From Alphaproteobacteria bacterium (GTDB taxonomy: Bacteria > Pseudomonadota > Alphaproteobacteria > Paracaedibacterales > VGCI01), in contig JAIESE010000020.1 in assembly GCA_019746225.1 (NCBI GenBank), positions 1 through 64,000 of the forward strand: DNA of 64,000 bases, written 5' to 3'. The notes below the pieces were generated by a model. The model worked only from the letters and a program-made list of their open reading frames with translations, searched no databases and was not told where the DNA came from. Positions within the stretch are counted from its first letter, which is position 1, and every line of letters begins with the position of its first letter. This document shows positions 37,001 to 46,742 of the stretch, piece by piece. The position numbers and the translations under genes are program-made.

Positions 37001-38935
37001 ATGTGTGGCATTACGGGATTTTGGTCATTTACATCTAAATTATCTGACTATTCCTTTGATCGGATTGCTCAAGAAATGGCGGATCAACTGTCAAGCAGAG
37101 GGCCAGATTCAAGCGGCGTGTGGTGGGAAAAGGAAGCTCATTTAGCCTTTGGACACCGACGCCTTGCAATTGTTGATTTAACCGAAACGGGTCATCAACC
37201 GATGATCTCTTCCTCAGGACGCTTTGTGATCACCTATAATGGAGAAGTTTATAACGCTCCAGAAATTCATGAAAATCTGATCTCTAAAGGATACACTTTT
37301 CGAGGGACTTCAGACACAGAAGTTATTTTAACGGCGTGTGAAGCCTATGGTGTTGAAGAAGCAACGAAACAGCTCATCGGAATGTTTGCGTTCGCATTGT
37401 GGGATGCACAAGACCACAAACTTCACCTTGTTCGGGATCGCCTCGGCATTAAGCCCCTATACTGGGGGATACATCAACAAACCTTGTTCTTTGGGTCTCA
37501 AGTCAAGAGCTTTCGCCCCCACCCCCTTTGGCGCCCTGAACTGAATAGAGATGCGTTGCCCAACTATTTTCGGTTCAATTATATCCCCGGCCCTGCGTCC
37601 ATTTATAAAGACATTCAAAAATTGCCTCCGGGATGTATTGCGACCATTGAAGGGCAAAATAAAGTATCGGTAAAGCCTTATTGGACGATGAATGAGGCAA
37701 TTCAAGGAGGTCAATCTCACCCTTTTCAATCTCCTTCCGAGTGGGTTGATCAACTGGACACTCTCTTAAAAGATGCTGTCAAGCGATGCATGGTCTCGGA
37801 CGTTCCCATAGGAGCCTTTCTGTCAGGCGGTATCGATAGTTCAACGGTCGTTGCTTTAATGCAAAGCGTCAGCTCAACCCCTGTTCAAACCTTTAGCATT
37901 GGGTTTGATGAAGAGGGTTATAATGAAGCAACTCATGCCGCAGCCGTTGCGCGTCATCTTGGAACGCACCATCACGAGCTCTATTTAAAATCAAGGGAGG
38001 CTTTAGATATCATCCCCACCATACCACAGTGGTGCGATGAGCCTTTTGCAGACCCATCCCAAATTCCAACCTTTCTCGTATCACGCCTCGCCCAAAAGCA
38101 CTTAAAGGTTTGCTTATCTGGGGATGGAGGGGACGAGTTTTTTGCAGGCTACAATCGCTATTTTCAAGCCAACCAGCTGTGGAAATGGGTATCGCCTTTG
38201 CCACTTCCTTTACGGAAATTGTCAGCATCAGGAATCAAACTCTTATCCCCTTCCCAATGGGATTTTTTGGCCAACTTCATCCCAGGAAAAAAGAGTCATC
38301 CCATGGTGGGGGACAGAGCCCATAAACTGGCAAGCTTGCTCGTCTGTCCCGATCGTAGAAACCTTTACCTCAACCTCATCAGCCTTTGGAATAACCCAAC
38401 AGATCTGGTACCAGGTGCCAAAGACCAACTCTCTTCACTTTGGATTTCAGATTCAACAAGTTCGAAGAATTCCTTTATTGAAGAGATGCAATACCTCGAC
38501 AGTGTGACCTATCTGCCGGACGATATTTTATCAAAAGTTGATTATGCCAGCATGGCCGTCAGTTTAGAAAGTCGTGTGCCCTTGCTTGATCATCGTGTCG
38601 TTGAGCTCTCATGGAAAATTCCTCTTGAGCTGAAGCTAAAACATCCCCAAGGGAAATGGATTTTGCGCCAAGTATTGAAGAAGTATGTTCCAGAATCCCT
38701 CACGGAGCGCCCAAAGATGGGATTTGGTGTTCCCATAGATCAATGGCTGAGAGGGGCTTTGCGCCCCTGGGCGGAGGAGCTTTTATCGGAAGCATCCTTA
38801 AGCGATTCTGGCCTAAATTCCATCCCTATTCGCCATCGGTGGGCCGAACATGTGTCAGGCACCCGAAACTGGCAGTACTCCCTTTGGTCCATCCTCATGT
38901 TCCAGGCTTGGAGGAAGTCTGTGGGAACAACATAG
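37001..38935 (+). CDS. asnB: Asparagine synthase (glutamine-hydrolysing), copy 2
   Basis: A 644-residue AsnB-type enzyme with C2 in MCGITGFW, the amidotransferase motifs GHRRLAIVDLT and YNGEVYNA, and the synthase P-loop FLSGGIDSSTVVAL near residue 275. It closes the glycosyltransferase operon. It is clearly paralogous to the copy at 17841 over its full length, and both lie in surface-polysaccharide operons, which argues for sugar amidation. AGGAAA precedes the ATG. Converges with acnA, 21 bases apart. Confidence 0.9.
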   Translation: MCGITGFWSFTSKLSDYSFDRIAQEMADQLSSRGPDSSGVWWEKEAHLAFGHRRLAIVDLTETGHQPMISSSGRFVITYNGEVYNAPEIHENLISKGYTFRGTSDTEVILTACEAYGVEEATKQLIGMFAFALWDAQDHKLHLVRDRLGIKPLYWGIHQQTLFFGSQVKSFRPHPLWRPELNRDALPNYFRFNYIPGPASIYKDIQKLPPGCIATIEGQNKVSVKPYWTMNEAIQGGQSHPFQSPSEWVDQLDTLLKDAVKRCMVSDVPIGAFLSGGIDSSTVVALMQSVSSTPVQTFSIGFDEEGYNEATHAAAVARHLGTHHHELYLKSREALDIIPTIPQWCDEPFADPSQIPTFLVSRLAQKHLKVCLSGDGGDEFFAGYNRYFQANQLWKWVSPLPLPLRKLSASGIKLLSPSQWDFLANFIPGKKSHPMVGDRAHKLASLLVCPDRRNLYLNLISLWNNPTDLVPGAKDQLSSLWISDSTSSKNSFIEEMQYLDSVTYLPDDILSKVDYASMAVSLESRVPLLDHRVVELSWKIPLELKLKHPQGKWILRQVLKKYVPESLTERPKMGFGVPIDQWLRGALRPWAEELLSEASLSDSGLNSIPIRHRWAEHVSGTRNWQYSLWSILMFQAWRKSVGTT

Positions 38936-38956
38936 ATTTTTTACGAATTCGAATTC

Positions 38957-41656
38957 TCATCCATCCTTCGACAACCCCCGCAAGACATATGGCAGAATCC
39001 CACCATTGCGGAAATAATCCACCTCGTCTTGTGTGTCGATGCGGCACAAAAGTGTATGACTACTCACTTGACCATCGGGTCTCGTAATTGCGGCTGTAAC
39101 GGTCATCCCAGGCTTAATATCTCCGCTCACCCCTGTAATATCAATGACCTCATCCCCTGTAAGGCCAAGGGTTTTGCGACTTTCGCCATTAAGAAAAGTG
39201 AGGGGCAAAACGCCCATGCCAACCAAGTTGGAGCGATGAATGCGCTCAAAGCTCTCGGCAATCACTGCTTTTACGCCCAGCAAAAGAGGGCCCTTTGCAG
39301 CCCAATCCCGCGAAGATCCCGTCCCATATTCTTTCCCTGCAAACACGATGAGCGGCGTTCCTTCTTCTTGATATTTCATGGCCGCTGTATAGATGGGCAA
39401 CACTTCAGCCGCAGAACCGTTGCGCGCAAAATATTTGGTGAGACCCCCCGTTGTTCCGGGGAGCATCTCATTACTCAATCGGATGTTGGCAAAGGTCCCG
39501 CGCATCATGATTTCATGATTTCCGCGACGCGCCCCATAACTGTTGAAGTCATTAATGGGAACGCCGAAGTGTTGAAGATACTCCCCAGCGGGACCATCGG
39601 TTTTAATGCTGCCTGCCGGAGAAATATGATCCGTCGTCACGCTATCCCCCAGCACAGCTAAAATGCGCGCACCTTTAACGTCTGATAATTTTCCAAGCGT
39701 CGAGGTGATCCCCTCAAAGTAAGGGGGGTTTTTGACGTACGTACTATTGTCTTTCCAAGAATAAGTGAGGCTGGCCTTTTCTTGAATTTTCGCCCAAGCG
39801 TCGTCCCCTTTAAACACATCTGCATACCGTTTGCGAAACATTTCAGGCGTTAAGAATTGATCGATGGCCTGTTGAATTTCAGCATCTGTTGGCCATACAT
39901 CTTTAAGATATACGGGGTTGCCATCGGTGTCATGCCCAAGAGGTTCTGTGGTCAAATCGATGAGCATGGATCCCGCCAACGCATAGGCAACAACAAGGGG
40001 GGGAGAGCATAAGAAATTCGCTTTCACATGAGAATTAATGCGCCCCTCAAAGTTTCGATTCCCCGAAAGAACAGCGCACATCGTCAGGTCATGAGACTCG
40101 ATGGCTTTTGCAATTTCGGGGCTCAAGGGGCCTGAATTTCCGATGCACGTTGTGCATCCATATCCCACCAAATTGAACCCCAAAGCATCTAAATCTTTAT
40201 CCAGCCCAGACTTTTCCAAATAGTCTGAGACCACTTGAGATCCAGGAGCCAGGGACGTTTTTACCCAAGGTTTTGGAAAGAGTCCTCTTGCTCGAGCCTT
40301 GCGCGCCACCAGACCTGCCCCCAGCATGACAGCGGGATTTGAGGTGTTCGTGCAGCTGGTAATGGCCGCAATGACAATGTCTCCGTGATGCAAGGAATAC
40401 TCCTTACCATCGATGGGATAGGATTCATGGGCGTGTTTATGCTCATCCTGTAACGCCGTTTGGCACGCGGATTTTGCATCCGATAACAAGACTTTATCTT
40501 GGGGTCGTTTTGGACCCGCAATGGTGGGAAGAACCGATGCCAAATCCAGGATCAAGGTTTCTGAAAATTGAGGGTCTGGGGTCGATTCATCTCGCCACAA
40601 CCCTTGAGCCTTCGCATAGGCTTCAACCAAGGCGATTCGGTGCGGCTCGCGCCCTGTGAATTTTAAATACGCGATGGTTTTCTGATCAATAGGAAAGAAC
40701 CCGCACGTTGCCCCGTATTCTGGTGCCATGTTCGCAATCGTGGCGCGGTCCGCAAGACTTAGCGCATCGAGGCCCTCACCATAAAACTCCACAAATTTCC
40801 CAACCACACCCTTGGCGCGCAACATGTTGGTTACGGTTAATACCAGGTCTGTTGCGGTTGCGCCTTCTGGGAGTTTGCCCGTCATTTTAAAGCCCACAAC
40901 TTTGGGAATCAGCATCGACACAGCCTGGCCCAGCATAGCAGCCTCAGCCTCAATGCCGCCGACGCCCCATCCAAGAACCGCCAAACCATTCACCATGGTG
41001 GTGTGACTGTCTGTTCCCACAAGGGTGTCAGGATAAGCAACTTGCCGCCCCGACGCATCCTCAGATACCCAAACCACTTGGGCCAGATATTCAAGATTCA
41101 CCTGATGGCAAATGCCGGTCCCCGGGGGAACCACTCGAAAGTTCTGAAAGGCCTCTTGGCCCCACCTCAAAAAAGCATAGCGTTCGTGATTGCGTTGATA
41201 CTCCAGCGTCACATTGTGAGAGAAAGCCTCTGGTGTTCCAAAAACATCCGCCATCACAGAATGGTCAATAATTAAGTCTACCGGGATCAACGGATTAATA
41301 AGGGTTGGATCGCCCTTCAAGGTCGTCATCGCATCCCGCATGGCCGCCAAGTCCACAATAGCCGGAACGCCTGTAAAATCTTGCATCAAAACGCGCGCCG
41401 GGATGTAGGCAATTTCCGTGGAATCATGGCCATTACTTATGCTCTGCACCGCGGCTCGAATATCATCAAGCGTGACACGCTTTCCATCCTCATGGCGCAA
41501 CAAATTCTCAATCAAAACTTTTAAAGAATAAGGGAGATGGTTGAGTGATGGGAGGCCTGCCTGTTCCGCTGCGAGCAAGCTGTAATAATCATACTCTTGT
41601 CCCAATACTTTGAGGGTGCGACGAATGTTTAATGAATCTTGTCCAACGGCCGTCAT
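38957..41656 (-). CDS. acnA: Aconitate hydratase A
   Basis: Aconitase interconverts citrate and isocitrate in the TCA cycle. The 899-residue protein has the iron-sulfur cysteines in AITSCTNTSNP and GYGCTTCIGNSGPL, DSHTTMVNGL, and the swivel-domain motif GKEYGTGSSRDWAAKG. It is complete and of normal length for AcnA. It stands alone on the minus strand. Confidence 0.96.
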   Translation of the reverse strand: MTAVGQDSLNIRRTLKVLGQEYDYYSLLAAEQAGLPSLNHLPYSLKVLIENLLRHEDGKRVTLDDIRAAVQSISNGHDSTEIAYIPARVLMQDFTGVPAIVDLAAMRDAMTTLKGDPTLINPLIPVDLIIDHSVMADVFGTPEAFSHNVTLEYQRNHERYAFLRWGQEAFQNFRVVPPGTGICHQVNLEYLAQVVWVSEDASGRQVAYPDTLVGTDSHTTMVNGLAVLGWGVGGIEAEAAMLGQAVSMLIPKVVGFKMTGKLPEGATATDLVLTVTNMLRAKGVVGKFVEFYGEGLDALSLADRATIANMAPEYGATCGFFPIDQKTIAYLKFTGREPHRIALVEAYAKAQGLWRDESTPDPQFSETLILDLASVLPTIAGPKRPQDKVLLSDAKSACQTALQDEHKHAHESYPIDGKEYSLHHGDIVIAAITSCTNTSNPAVMLGAGLVARKARARGLFPKPWVKTSLAPGSQVVSDYLEKSGLDKDLDALGFNLVGYGCTTCIGNSGPLSPEIAKAIESHDLTMCAVLSGNRNFEGRINSHVKANFLCSPPLVVAYALAGSMLIDLTTEPLGHDTDGNPVYLKDVWPTDAEIQQAIDQFLTPEMFRKRYADVFKGDDAWAKIQEKASLTYSWKDNSTYVKNPPYFEGITSTLGKLSDVKGARILAVLGDSVTTDHISPAGSIKTDGPAGEYLQHFGVPINDFNSYGARRGNHEIMMRGTFANIRLSNEMLPGTTGGLTKYFARNGSAAEVLPIYTAAMKYQEEGTPLIVFAGKEYGTGSSRDWAAKGPLLLGVKAVIAESFERIHRSNLVGMGVLPLTFLNGESRKTLGLTGDEVIDITGVSGDIKPGMTVTAAITRPDGQVSSHTLLCRIDTQDEVDYFRNGGILPYVLRGLSKDG

Positions 41657-41776
41657 GAAAAGTTCTCCCTGAAGTGGCTATGGATTAAGGGTAGCTTGAT
41701 TTAAAGAGGATGACAAGAGAGGGGGGGTCTCCAAAGCTTCGAGGGTATTAACGTTAAGGGACAAAGATCATCTAAC

Positions 41777-42002
41777 GGCTGTATTTTACCTCTCCCCTTG
41801 TGGGAGAGGTCGCAACACGCCGAGACGAAGTCGAGGCATGGTGCGAGTGAGGGGTGTGTTTCTACAAATAGGATGATTTGCTAATATTCTCGAATAATAA
41901 GTTATGGCTAAAACCTTTTCAATCCAATATCACCCCTCACCCGACCTTTACGCTTTCGCTCAAGGTCGACCTCTCCCACAAGGGGAGAGGTAAAATACAG
42001 CC
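41777..42002. mobile_element. MITE-like element with 36-bp inverted repeats
   Basis: The ends 41777-41812 and 41967-42002 are perfect inverted repeats (ggctgtattttacctctccc... and its complement). Each arm itself contains a smaller hairpin (ACCTCTCCCCTTGTGGGAGAGGT), so the element can fold as nested cruciforms. Internal parts also pair partly (gagtgaggggtg with cacccctcac). There is no open reading frame. Length 226 bp. A short related palindrome lies at 46105-46145. Confidence 0.8.
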
Positions 42003-42199
42003 CATAAATATTGAGCTATATCAGAAGCAATATAAACTTTCGTCCTAGTATCCATCACTTTTTATTAACACCCCCCCATCTCAGAAGCCCCACTAGCGTA
42101 TTTATACGGTATTGCACAGCAAAAAAAGTAATGTATATAGATGTATCTCACTTTTTCAAATAAGCATTTATACTTAGTCACCCAATAAAGGAACACAAG

Positions 42200-43174
42200 A
42201 TGTTTAATTTTAAAGCAAATATTATTTTAGGGTGCGCCCTAGCGCTCCTGTCGAACGCAACTTATAGCGGAGAGGTTCCAAAAGAGAGTCTTGCAGATAA
42301 CCCCTTGTCCTCGCTTCGAACATCTTCTCTCAAACATCTACCTCGTGGGGAAGAGAATGAATCAAGTCCTGTCTTTTCAAAGGAGACCAAAGAGAATAAT
42401 GGCGTCTTTCCCAGAGAGATATTTGAGCGCCTTATCAGATTCTCATCTCAAAAAAAGGCTAAAAAGGCTTTGGAAAAGATTAAGGAATTGTCCCTGAACA
42501 ACAGGACTATGCGCAAGGCTGTCCTTCGTACAGGTCACCTAAAACCAATAAACACTATGGAAGATTCCCAGCTCATAAACCTTCTCATAGACTGCGGCAA
42601 CAATCTGAGATCACTGGATTTGAACTTCTGTAGACATAGCACCGCCGAGGCGGCCCTTATCACAGTATCCCAGAATTGTCGGAACCTGACCTCACTGGAG
42701 CTGGAGGAATGTTACATGATCACCCCCGAGACTCTCATCGCGGTATCACAGAATTGTCGGAACCTGACCTCACTGGATCTGGAGGAATGTTTTCAAATCA
42801 CCCCCGAGACTATCATCGCGGTGTCACAAAATTGTCGGAACCTGACCTCATTGAATCTGAGGGGATGTGACCAGATCACCCCTGAGGCCCTCATCACAGT
42901 GTCACAAAATTGTCGCATACTGACCTCACTGGATCTGAGTTTCTGCCGCCTGATCACCCCAGAGGCCCTCATCGCAGTGTCACAGAATTGTCCGAACCTG
43001 ACCTCACTGAATCTGAGGGGATGTGACCAGATCACCCCTGAAGCCCTCATCACGGTGTTACAGAATTGTCGGAACCTGACCTCACTGGATCTGGCTAGTT
43101 GTAAAAAGATTACTGGAAAGACTATACGCAAAATTAAGAAAATAAGGCCTGGCATTGAAATTTCTACATTTTAG
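42200..43174 (+). CDS. Secreted leucine-rich-repeat (cysteine-type) protein
   Basis: The 324-residue product has a signal peptide-like start (FKANIILGCALALLSNATYSG), a basic helical spacer, then seven LRRs of 26 residues (about 134-315) of the cysteine-containing type: NLTSLDLEECFQITPET, AVSQNC. This repeat class is typical of eukaryotic F-box/LRR proteins. In intracellular bacteria such proteins are often host-directed, which here is inference. No F-box is recognised; the segment FPREIFERLIRFSS (residues 69-82) is a weak candidate for one. AAGGAA precedes the ATG. Confidence 0.8.
   Translation: MFNFKANIILGCALALLSNATYSGEVPKESLADNPLSSLRTSSLKHLPRGEENESSPVFSKETKENNGVFPREIFERLIRFSSQKKAKKALEKIKELSLNNRTMRKAVLRTGHLKPINTMEDSQLINLLIDCGNNLRSLDLNFCRHSTAEAALITVSQNCRNLTSLELEECYMITPETLIAVSQNCRNLTSLDLEECFQITPETIIAVSQNCRNLTSLNLRGCDQITPEALITVSQNCRILTSLDLSFCRLITPEALIAVSQNCPNLTSLNLRGCDQITPEALITVLQNCRNLTSLDLASCKKITGKTIRKIKKIRPGIEISTF
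42683..43150. repeat. 78-bp tandem repeats of the LRR gene
   Basis: Units start at 42683, 42761, 42839, 42917, 42995 and 43073. The units at 42839 and 42995 differ at only a few positions over 78 bases. This points to recent expansion or gene conversion. Confidence 0.85.
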
Positions 43175-43224
43175 AACACACTATATTTAACTTTATAGGG
43201 TCTATAATTTTGTGCTGCCCACAG

Positions 43225-44367
43225 TCACGCGGGAAGTGCCAAATTGACACTCTCCCCAAGGGGCAAACGCCTTTTGGGAAGTCGTGTTTCCACCCATCCC
43301 AGCTTTGACCACCCAAAAATATCGAGCGGTAAATGAGCCATGTCCGCGTGCTTCAAAAGGAGGGATTTCAGAGAGTCTCGATCTTGAGGGGAAGTTTCAC
43401 TGCCCATAAAATCAATGATGATGTTCCCCCCAAGATGCCGACATTTTAAGTGTTGAATGATGACGGGAATCGCTTCTTTGTTCGTCTGGCGAGCATCTTT
43501 ATCCCCTTGGTTAACATCAATCACAACAGCAGCGGCTGTAACATCGATGACGATATTTCCTCCACTAGGTAAAGGGACAACATCTTGAAAAAGGGAGTCC
43601 CAAAAATCCTCTAGACCATAATCTTGGAACAAAGTTAGATGGTGTTTTAACACGTTCGGCAATAAGTCTGGCCGATGGACTATTAAAAAATCCCTGACCT
43701 CTTTCAGGATAATATCATCATCCACCAAAATGGTATTTTGCTCTTGAGGATCCAAATCACGCATCCATCGTTGGGACATCGGCAGGGCATCATAAGGGGT
43801 GAGGCAAGGCGCCTTATTCGATAGCTTTTCAATCTCAGAGACCCTTTGATGCAAGAGCGAAATCTCAGCTTGAACATCCTCGAGGGGAGCATGGGCAGCC
43901 GCCTCTCTCAACGTGATTGGGGCATCGGGCGAGAAATGGGTGCGAAAGTGATTCCTCAATTGTGGATCTTGAATTTTTGACGAGAGGAGGAATTTTTTCT
44001 GATAGGGATGCAACAAACTATACCGCCCTCCCAGCGTAATTTTGCACGTTAAGAGAGGCCCTTTGTGCTCCGTTCCTTTATCTGGAATCGCTTCACGCCG
44101 CACTTGCACAAGAATGGCTTGACCTACAATGGGTTTTGGAAAAGATGGTTCTTGGGGCAAAAGACCGACACCATGATCGCCTAAATTTATGAAAGAATGG
44201 GAAGATTCAACACGGCTGACGCGCCCCCAATAAATTTGATCCAAGCGTGCAGAGGGTACAGATTTTGAAGCATGCTCCTCAATATCCACATCCAAAATCT
44301 CACCATTCTTGAGATACGCAACGCGTTGAAAGTGATCTTGTTTGCTGATGAAAATCTTTACCGGCAT
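43225..44367 (-). CDS. Ribonuclease E/G family protein, short form
   Basis: A 380-residue RNase E/G-type endonuclease core. An S1-like domain (YWGRVSRVESSHSFINLGDHGVG) is followed by the RNase H-like and catalytic parts, with the two metal-binding aspartates in VVIDVNQGD and IIIDFMGSE. It is shorter than E. coli RNase G (489 residues). The zinc-link CPxC motif is absent. It follows znuB by 7 bases in the same operon. A role in mRNA or rRNA processing is likely from family only. Confidence 0.82.
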   Translation of the reverse strand: MPVKIFISKQDHFQRVAYLKNGEILDVDIEEHASKSVPSARLDQIYWGRVSRVESSHSFINLGDHGVGLLPQEPSFPKPIVGQAILVQVRREAIPDKGTEHKGPLLTCKITLGGRYSLLHPYQKKFLLSSKIQDPQLRNHFRTHFSPDAPITLREAAAHAPLEDVQAEISLLHQRVSEIEKLSNKAPCLTPYDALPMSQRWMRDLDPQEQNTILVDDDIILKEVRDFLIVHRPDLLPNVLKHHLTLFQDYGLEDFWDSLFQDVVPLPSGGNIVIDVTAAAVVIDVNQGDKDARQTNKEAIPVIIQHLKCRHLGGNIIIDFMGSETSPQDRDSLKSLLLKHADMAHLPLDIFGWSKLGWVETRLPKRRLPLGESVNLALPA

Positions 44368-44374
44368 TTATATC

Positions 44375-45169
44375 CTATCGGGCACGGGCAACAATTGACC
44401 CGAGAAACAACAACAGACTGCAGACAACGATTGTTGGACCTGACGGGGTGTTGAAAGCAATCGCTGCAAGCAACCCTGAAGCTATGCCCAAAAAGGCGGC
44501 AGCCATCCCTATAAATGCCATTTGTTCCGGGCTTCTTGCAAAGCGTCCAGCGGTGGCTGCTGGCATAATGAGAAGCGCTGGCATCAAAAGCGCCCCAACA
44601 GCTTTTAAGGCAATAGCGACCGTCAGGGCCAATATCACCATAAAAGCGGCGCGCACAACCCCAACAGAAACGCCGGCGGTTTGGGCGAGTTCCTCATCCA
44701 ACGTCAAGAGCAGAAGCTCGCGCCATTTCCAATAAAAGAAGGCAGCAACCAAGAGAGCGCATCCATAGATCCAGAAGAGATCTTGCAAGCGAATCGACAA
44801 AATATCTCCCACTAGATAACTTTCTAAATCCACGTTGGAGCCACTTTTGGAGAGCGCCAAAAACCCTAAGGCCAGGGCGCTATAGGAAATGATCCCAAGC
44901 CACGCATCGGCGGATAAGTGTTGGCGGCTATGGGTTTTAGCGAGGATGGTTGCGCATAACAAACAAACACCGACAATGCCGATGTTGATGTCGATGTGAA
45001 GGACGATGCCAAGGGCAACGCCAAGAAGGGAGGAGTGGGCCAAGGCATCTCCAAAAAATGCCATACGACGCCACACAAGAAAGCATCCCAACGGCCCGGT
45101 TGTGAGCGCAAGTCCAAACCCTGCCAGAAGTGCTTTGCAAACCAAGGGATTAAAAAATAAATCAGTCAT
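44375..45169 (-). CDS. znuB: Zinc ABC transporter permease
   Basis: A 264-residue inner-membrane permease of the ABC-3 family: LTTGPLGCFLVWRRMAFFGDALAHSSLLG is a typical N-terminus, and LMPALLIMPAATA is near the end; seven to eight membrane segments. It imports Zn2+ with ZnuC and the binding protein ZnuA (encoded at 50324). The ATG at 45169 overlaps znuC by 8 bases and fits the family; the ATG at 45205 would add an unrelated stretch. Confidence 0.9.
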   Translation of the reverse strand: MTDLFFNPLVCKALLAGFGLALTTGPLGCFLVWRRMAFFGDALAHSSLLGVALGIVLHIDINIGIVGVCLLCATILAKTHSRQHLSADAWLGIISYSALALGFLALSKSGSNVDLESYLVGDILSIRLQDLFWIYGCALLVAAFFYWKWRELLLLTLDEELAQTAGVSVGVVRAAFMVILALTVAIALKAVGALLMPALLIMPAATAGRFARSPEQMAFIGMAAAFLGIASGLLAAIAFNTPSGPTIVVCSLLLFLGSIVARAR

Positions 45170-45899
45170 AATCACAAGCTCCGTCGTGGCGATGATCGTG
45201 GTCATGTTTGTAAGGGGCTACGAACAACTGCAAATACATAGGATCAGCTGTAACCTGGCTAGGGTGCCCTGAACAGCAAATATGGGTGTTAAGACAGACC
45301 ACCTCATCACTGGCAGCCATCACCAAGTGAAGATCATGGGAAACCAGCAACACCGCACATCCGCGGTTATCCCGAATCTTGGCGATGAGCTGATAAAGCT
45401 CCTCTTGACCCAAGACATCAACCCCTTGCATAGGCTCATCCAACACAAGCAAATCTGGAGAGATTAGAAGCGCGCGCGCCAACATTACCCGCTGCAGTTC
45501 CCCCCCAGAAAGAACCTTCAATTGGGAGTGTTTTAGGGCAAGAGCCCCAACTTCTTTCAAACAGGAATCAATTAAAAAGCTAATTTTCGAAAGACTTTCT
45601 TTGCTGGCTAAGCTTAAAAAGCGCTCCACGGTCATGGGCAATGTGGGGTTAATGTCCAATTTTTGAGGCATATAGCCAATTTTGAGGCCTGGTTTGCGGG
45701 TCAGCGCACCCGAAGAGATGGGGATAAGATCCAGCAGCACCTTTAACAACGTCGTTTTGCCCGCGCCATTGGGTCCGATCAACGTCATGATTTTGCCTGG
45801 CATCAAGGACAATGACACATCCTCAAGGATCACTTTTTCGCCTGCAGGAGTGGGGCGTCGAACCCATACATGATCTGCGCTAATAAGGGGTGTTGCCAT
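45162..45899 (-). CDS. znuC: Zinc ABC transporter ATP-binding protein
   Basis: A 245-residue ABC ATPase: Walker A GPNGAGKTTLLK, signature LSGGELQRVMLARAL, Walker B LLVLDEP, switch histidine in LLVSHDLH. The C-terminal tail is rich in His and Asp (HDHDHRHDG), as in many ZnuC proteins. It is the first gene of znuC-znuB-RNase. The ATG at 45899 is preferred to a TTG two codons upstream. Confidence 0.92.
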   Translation of the reverse strand: MATPLISADHVWVRRPTPAGEKVILEDVSLSLMPGKIMTLIGPNGAGKTTLLKVLLDLIPISSGALTRKPGLKIGYMPQKLDINPTLPMTVERFLSLASKESLSKISFLIDSCLKEVGALALKHSQLKVLSGGELQRVMLARALLISPDLLVLDEPMQGVDVLGQEELYQLIAKIRDNRGCAVLLVSHDLHLVMAASDEVVCLNTHICCSGHPSQVTADPMYLQLFVAPYKHDHDHRHDGACDYD

Positions 45900-46104
45900 C
45901 AACAAACTTCTTTCTCAAAAAAAACAGGGCCCAATGTTAGAAAAAGACGAATAAAATCAAGACCAACAAGGGAACTTAAAGTCATCTTAGAGCACGCCAA
46001 GCTCGCCAAATCAAGAAAAATTTCGTGGATATAAGCAAATAGCTTGCACCTTACCAATAAGCCGGATGTTGATATTTCCACGCTCGCAAACCGTTTGGAA
46101 TTCC

Positions 46105-46145
46105 TGTACTTTACCTCTCCCACAAGGGGAGAGGTAATGAACAGC
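46105..46145. repeat. Short palindrome related to the 41777 MITE-like element
   Basis: CTGTACTTTACCTCTCCC...GGGGAGAGGTAATGAACAG folds as a hairpin with a perfect 9-bp core at 46113-46135. The core and the ctgta(t)tttacc flank match the ends of the element at 41777. It looks like a solo end. Confidence 0.7.
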
Positions 46146-46242
46146 CCTTAGAGAATCATTGTCAGTTATTGTTAATACTCTCAATAAGTTAAAATAATGA
46201 GGTTTAAAGGGCTGAAGCAGTGAATCAGGGGGCACAAGGAAC

Positions 46243-46740
46243 CTACTTAAACTTCTCTTCGTGAGGATAGACACCCCATATACAGCGGCGCTTGATCCAG
46301 CCGCGATGGCCATGCACGTCCACGCGGCACCAATCATTGCGACACTCAAGGAGTTTGCCCAAAACTCCGGGTTCAAGGTGGGCAAGGATTGCTGAATTTT
46401 CTTCTGGGTTCTTATACAGCTTTCGTTGCTTTTGTTGAACAACGGCGGTGCGTTTCCCGCAAAGCAGGCTTTTATGAACCCACCCTTGGGTTCCTTGCCA
46501 GTCGCGAATTTGCCGCCATGTATCGAATTCTGCGATTATTTCAACCGGAAATCCTGGGCGCACAAACGTCCATTCCGTCGGGTAGTTATTCCCTGGCCCC
46601 ACATGCAGATTCACTGTTTTCGCCCGAAGAGAGGCAAATCGCGGTAACGTTAAGGGGGAGGGTCCACAAGGTTTTAAAGGAACCGCAAACGCTTCCCCAA
46701 TCCCTAAGATCAATAACATAAATATTAAACCATGCTTCAT
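46243..46740 (-). CDS. Periplasmic SH3-domain protein
   Basis: A 165-residue protein with a signal peptide (MKHGLIFMLLILGIGEAFA) and two bacterial SH3-like domains: NLHVGPGNNYPTEW...GWVHKSLL and KLYKNPEENSAILAHLEPGV...GWIKRRCIWG. This form is widespread in alphaproteobacteria and is thought to act at the cell wall. Its start is 2 bases after the dut stop. Confidence 0.85.
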   Translation of the reverse strand: MKHGLIFMLLILGIGEAFAVPLKPCGPSPLTLPRFASLRAKTVNLHVGPGNNYPTEWTFVRPGFPVEIIAEFDTWRQIRDWQGTQGWVHKSLLCGKRTAVVQQKQRKLYKNPEENSAILAHLEPGVLGKLLECRNDWCRVDVHGHRGWIKRRCIWGVYPHEEKFK

Positions 46741-46742
46741 GC

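Noticed and set aside
41777..42002. Full insertion sequence
   Set aside because: Only 226 bp long with no transposase frame; listed as MITE-like instead.
42683..43150. 78-base tandem repeats as a CRISPR or satellite array
   Set aside because: The period is 26 codons in frame and encodes LRR units.
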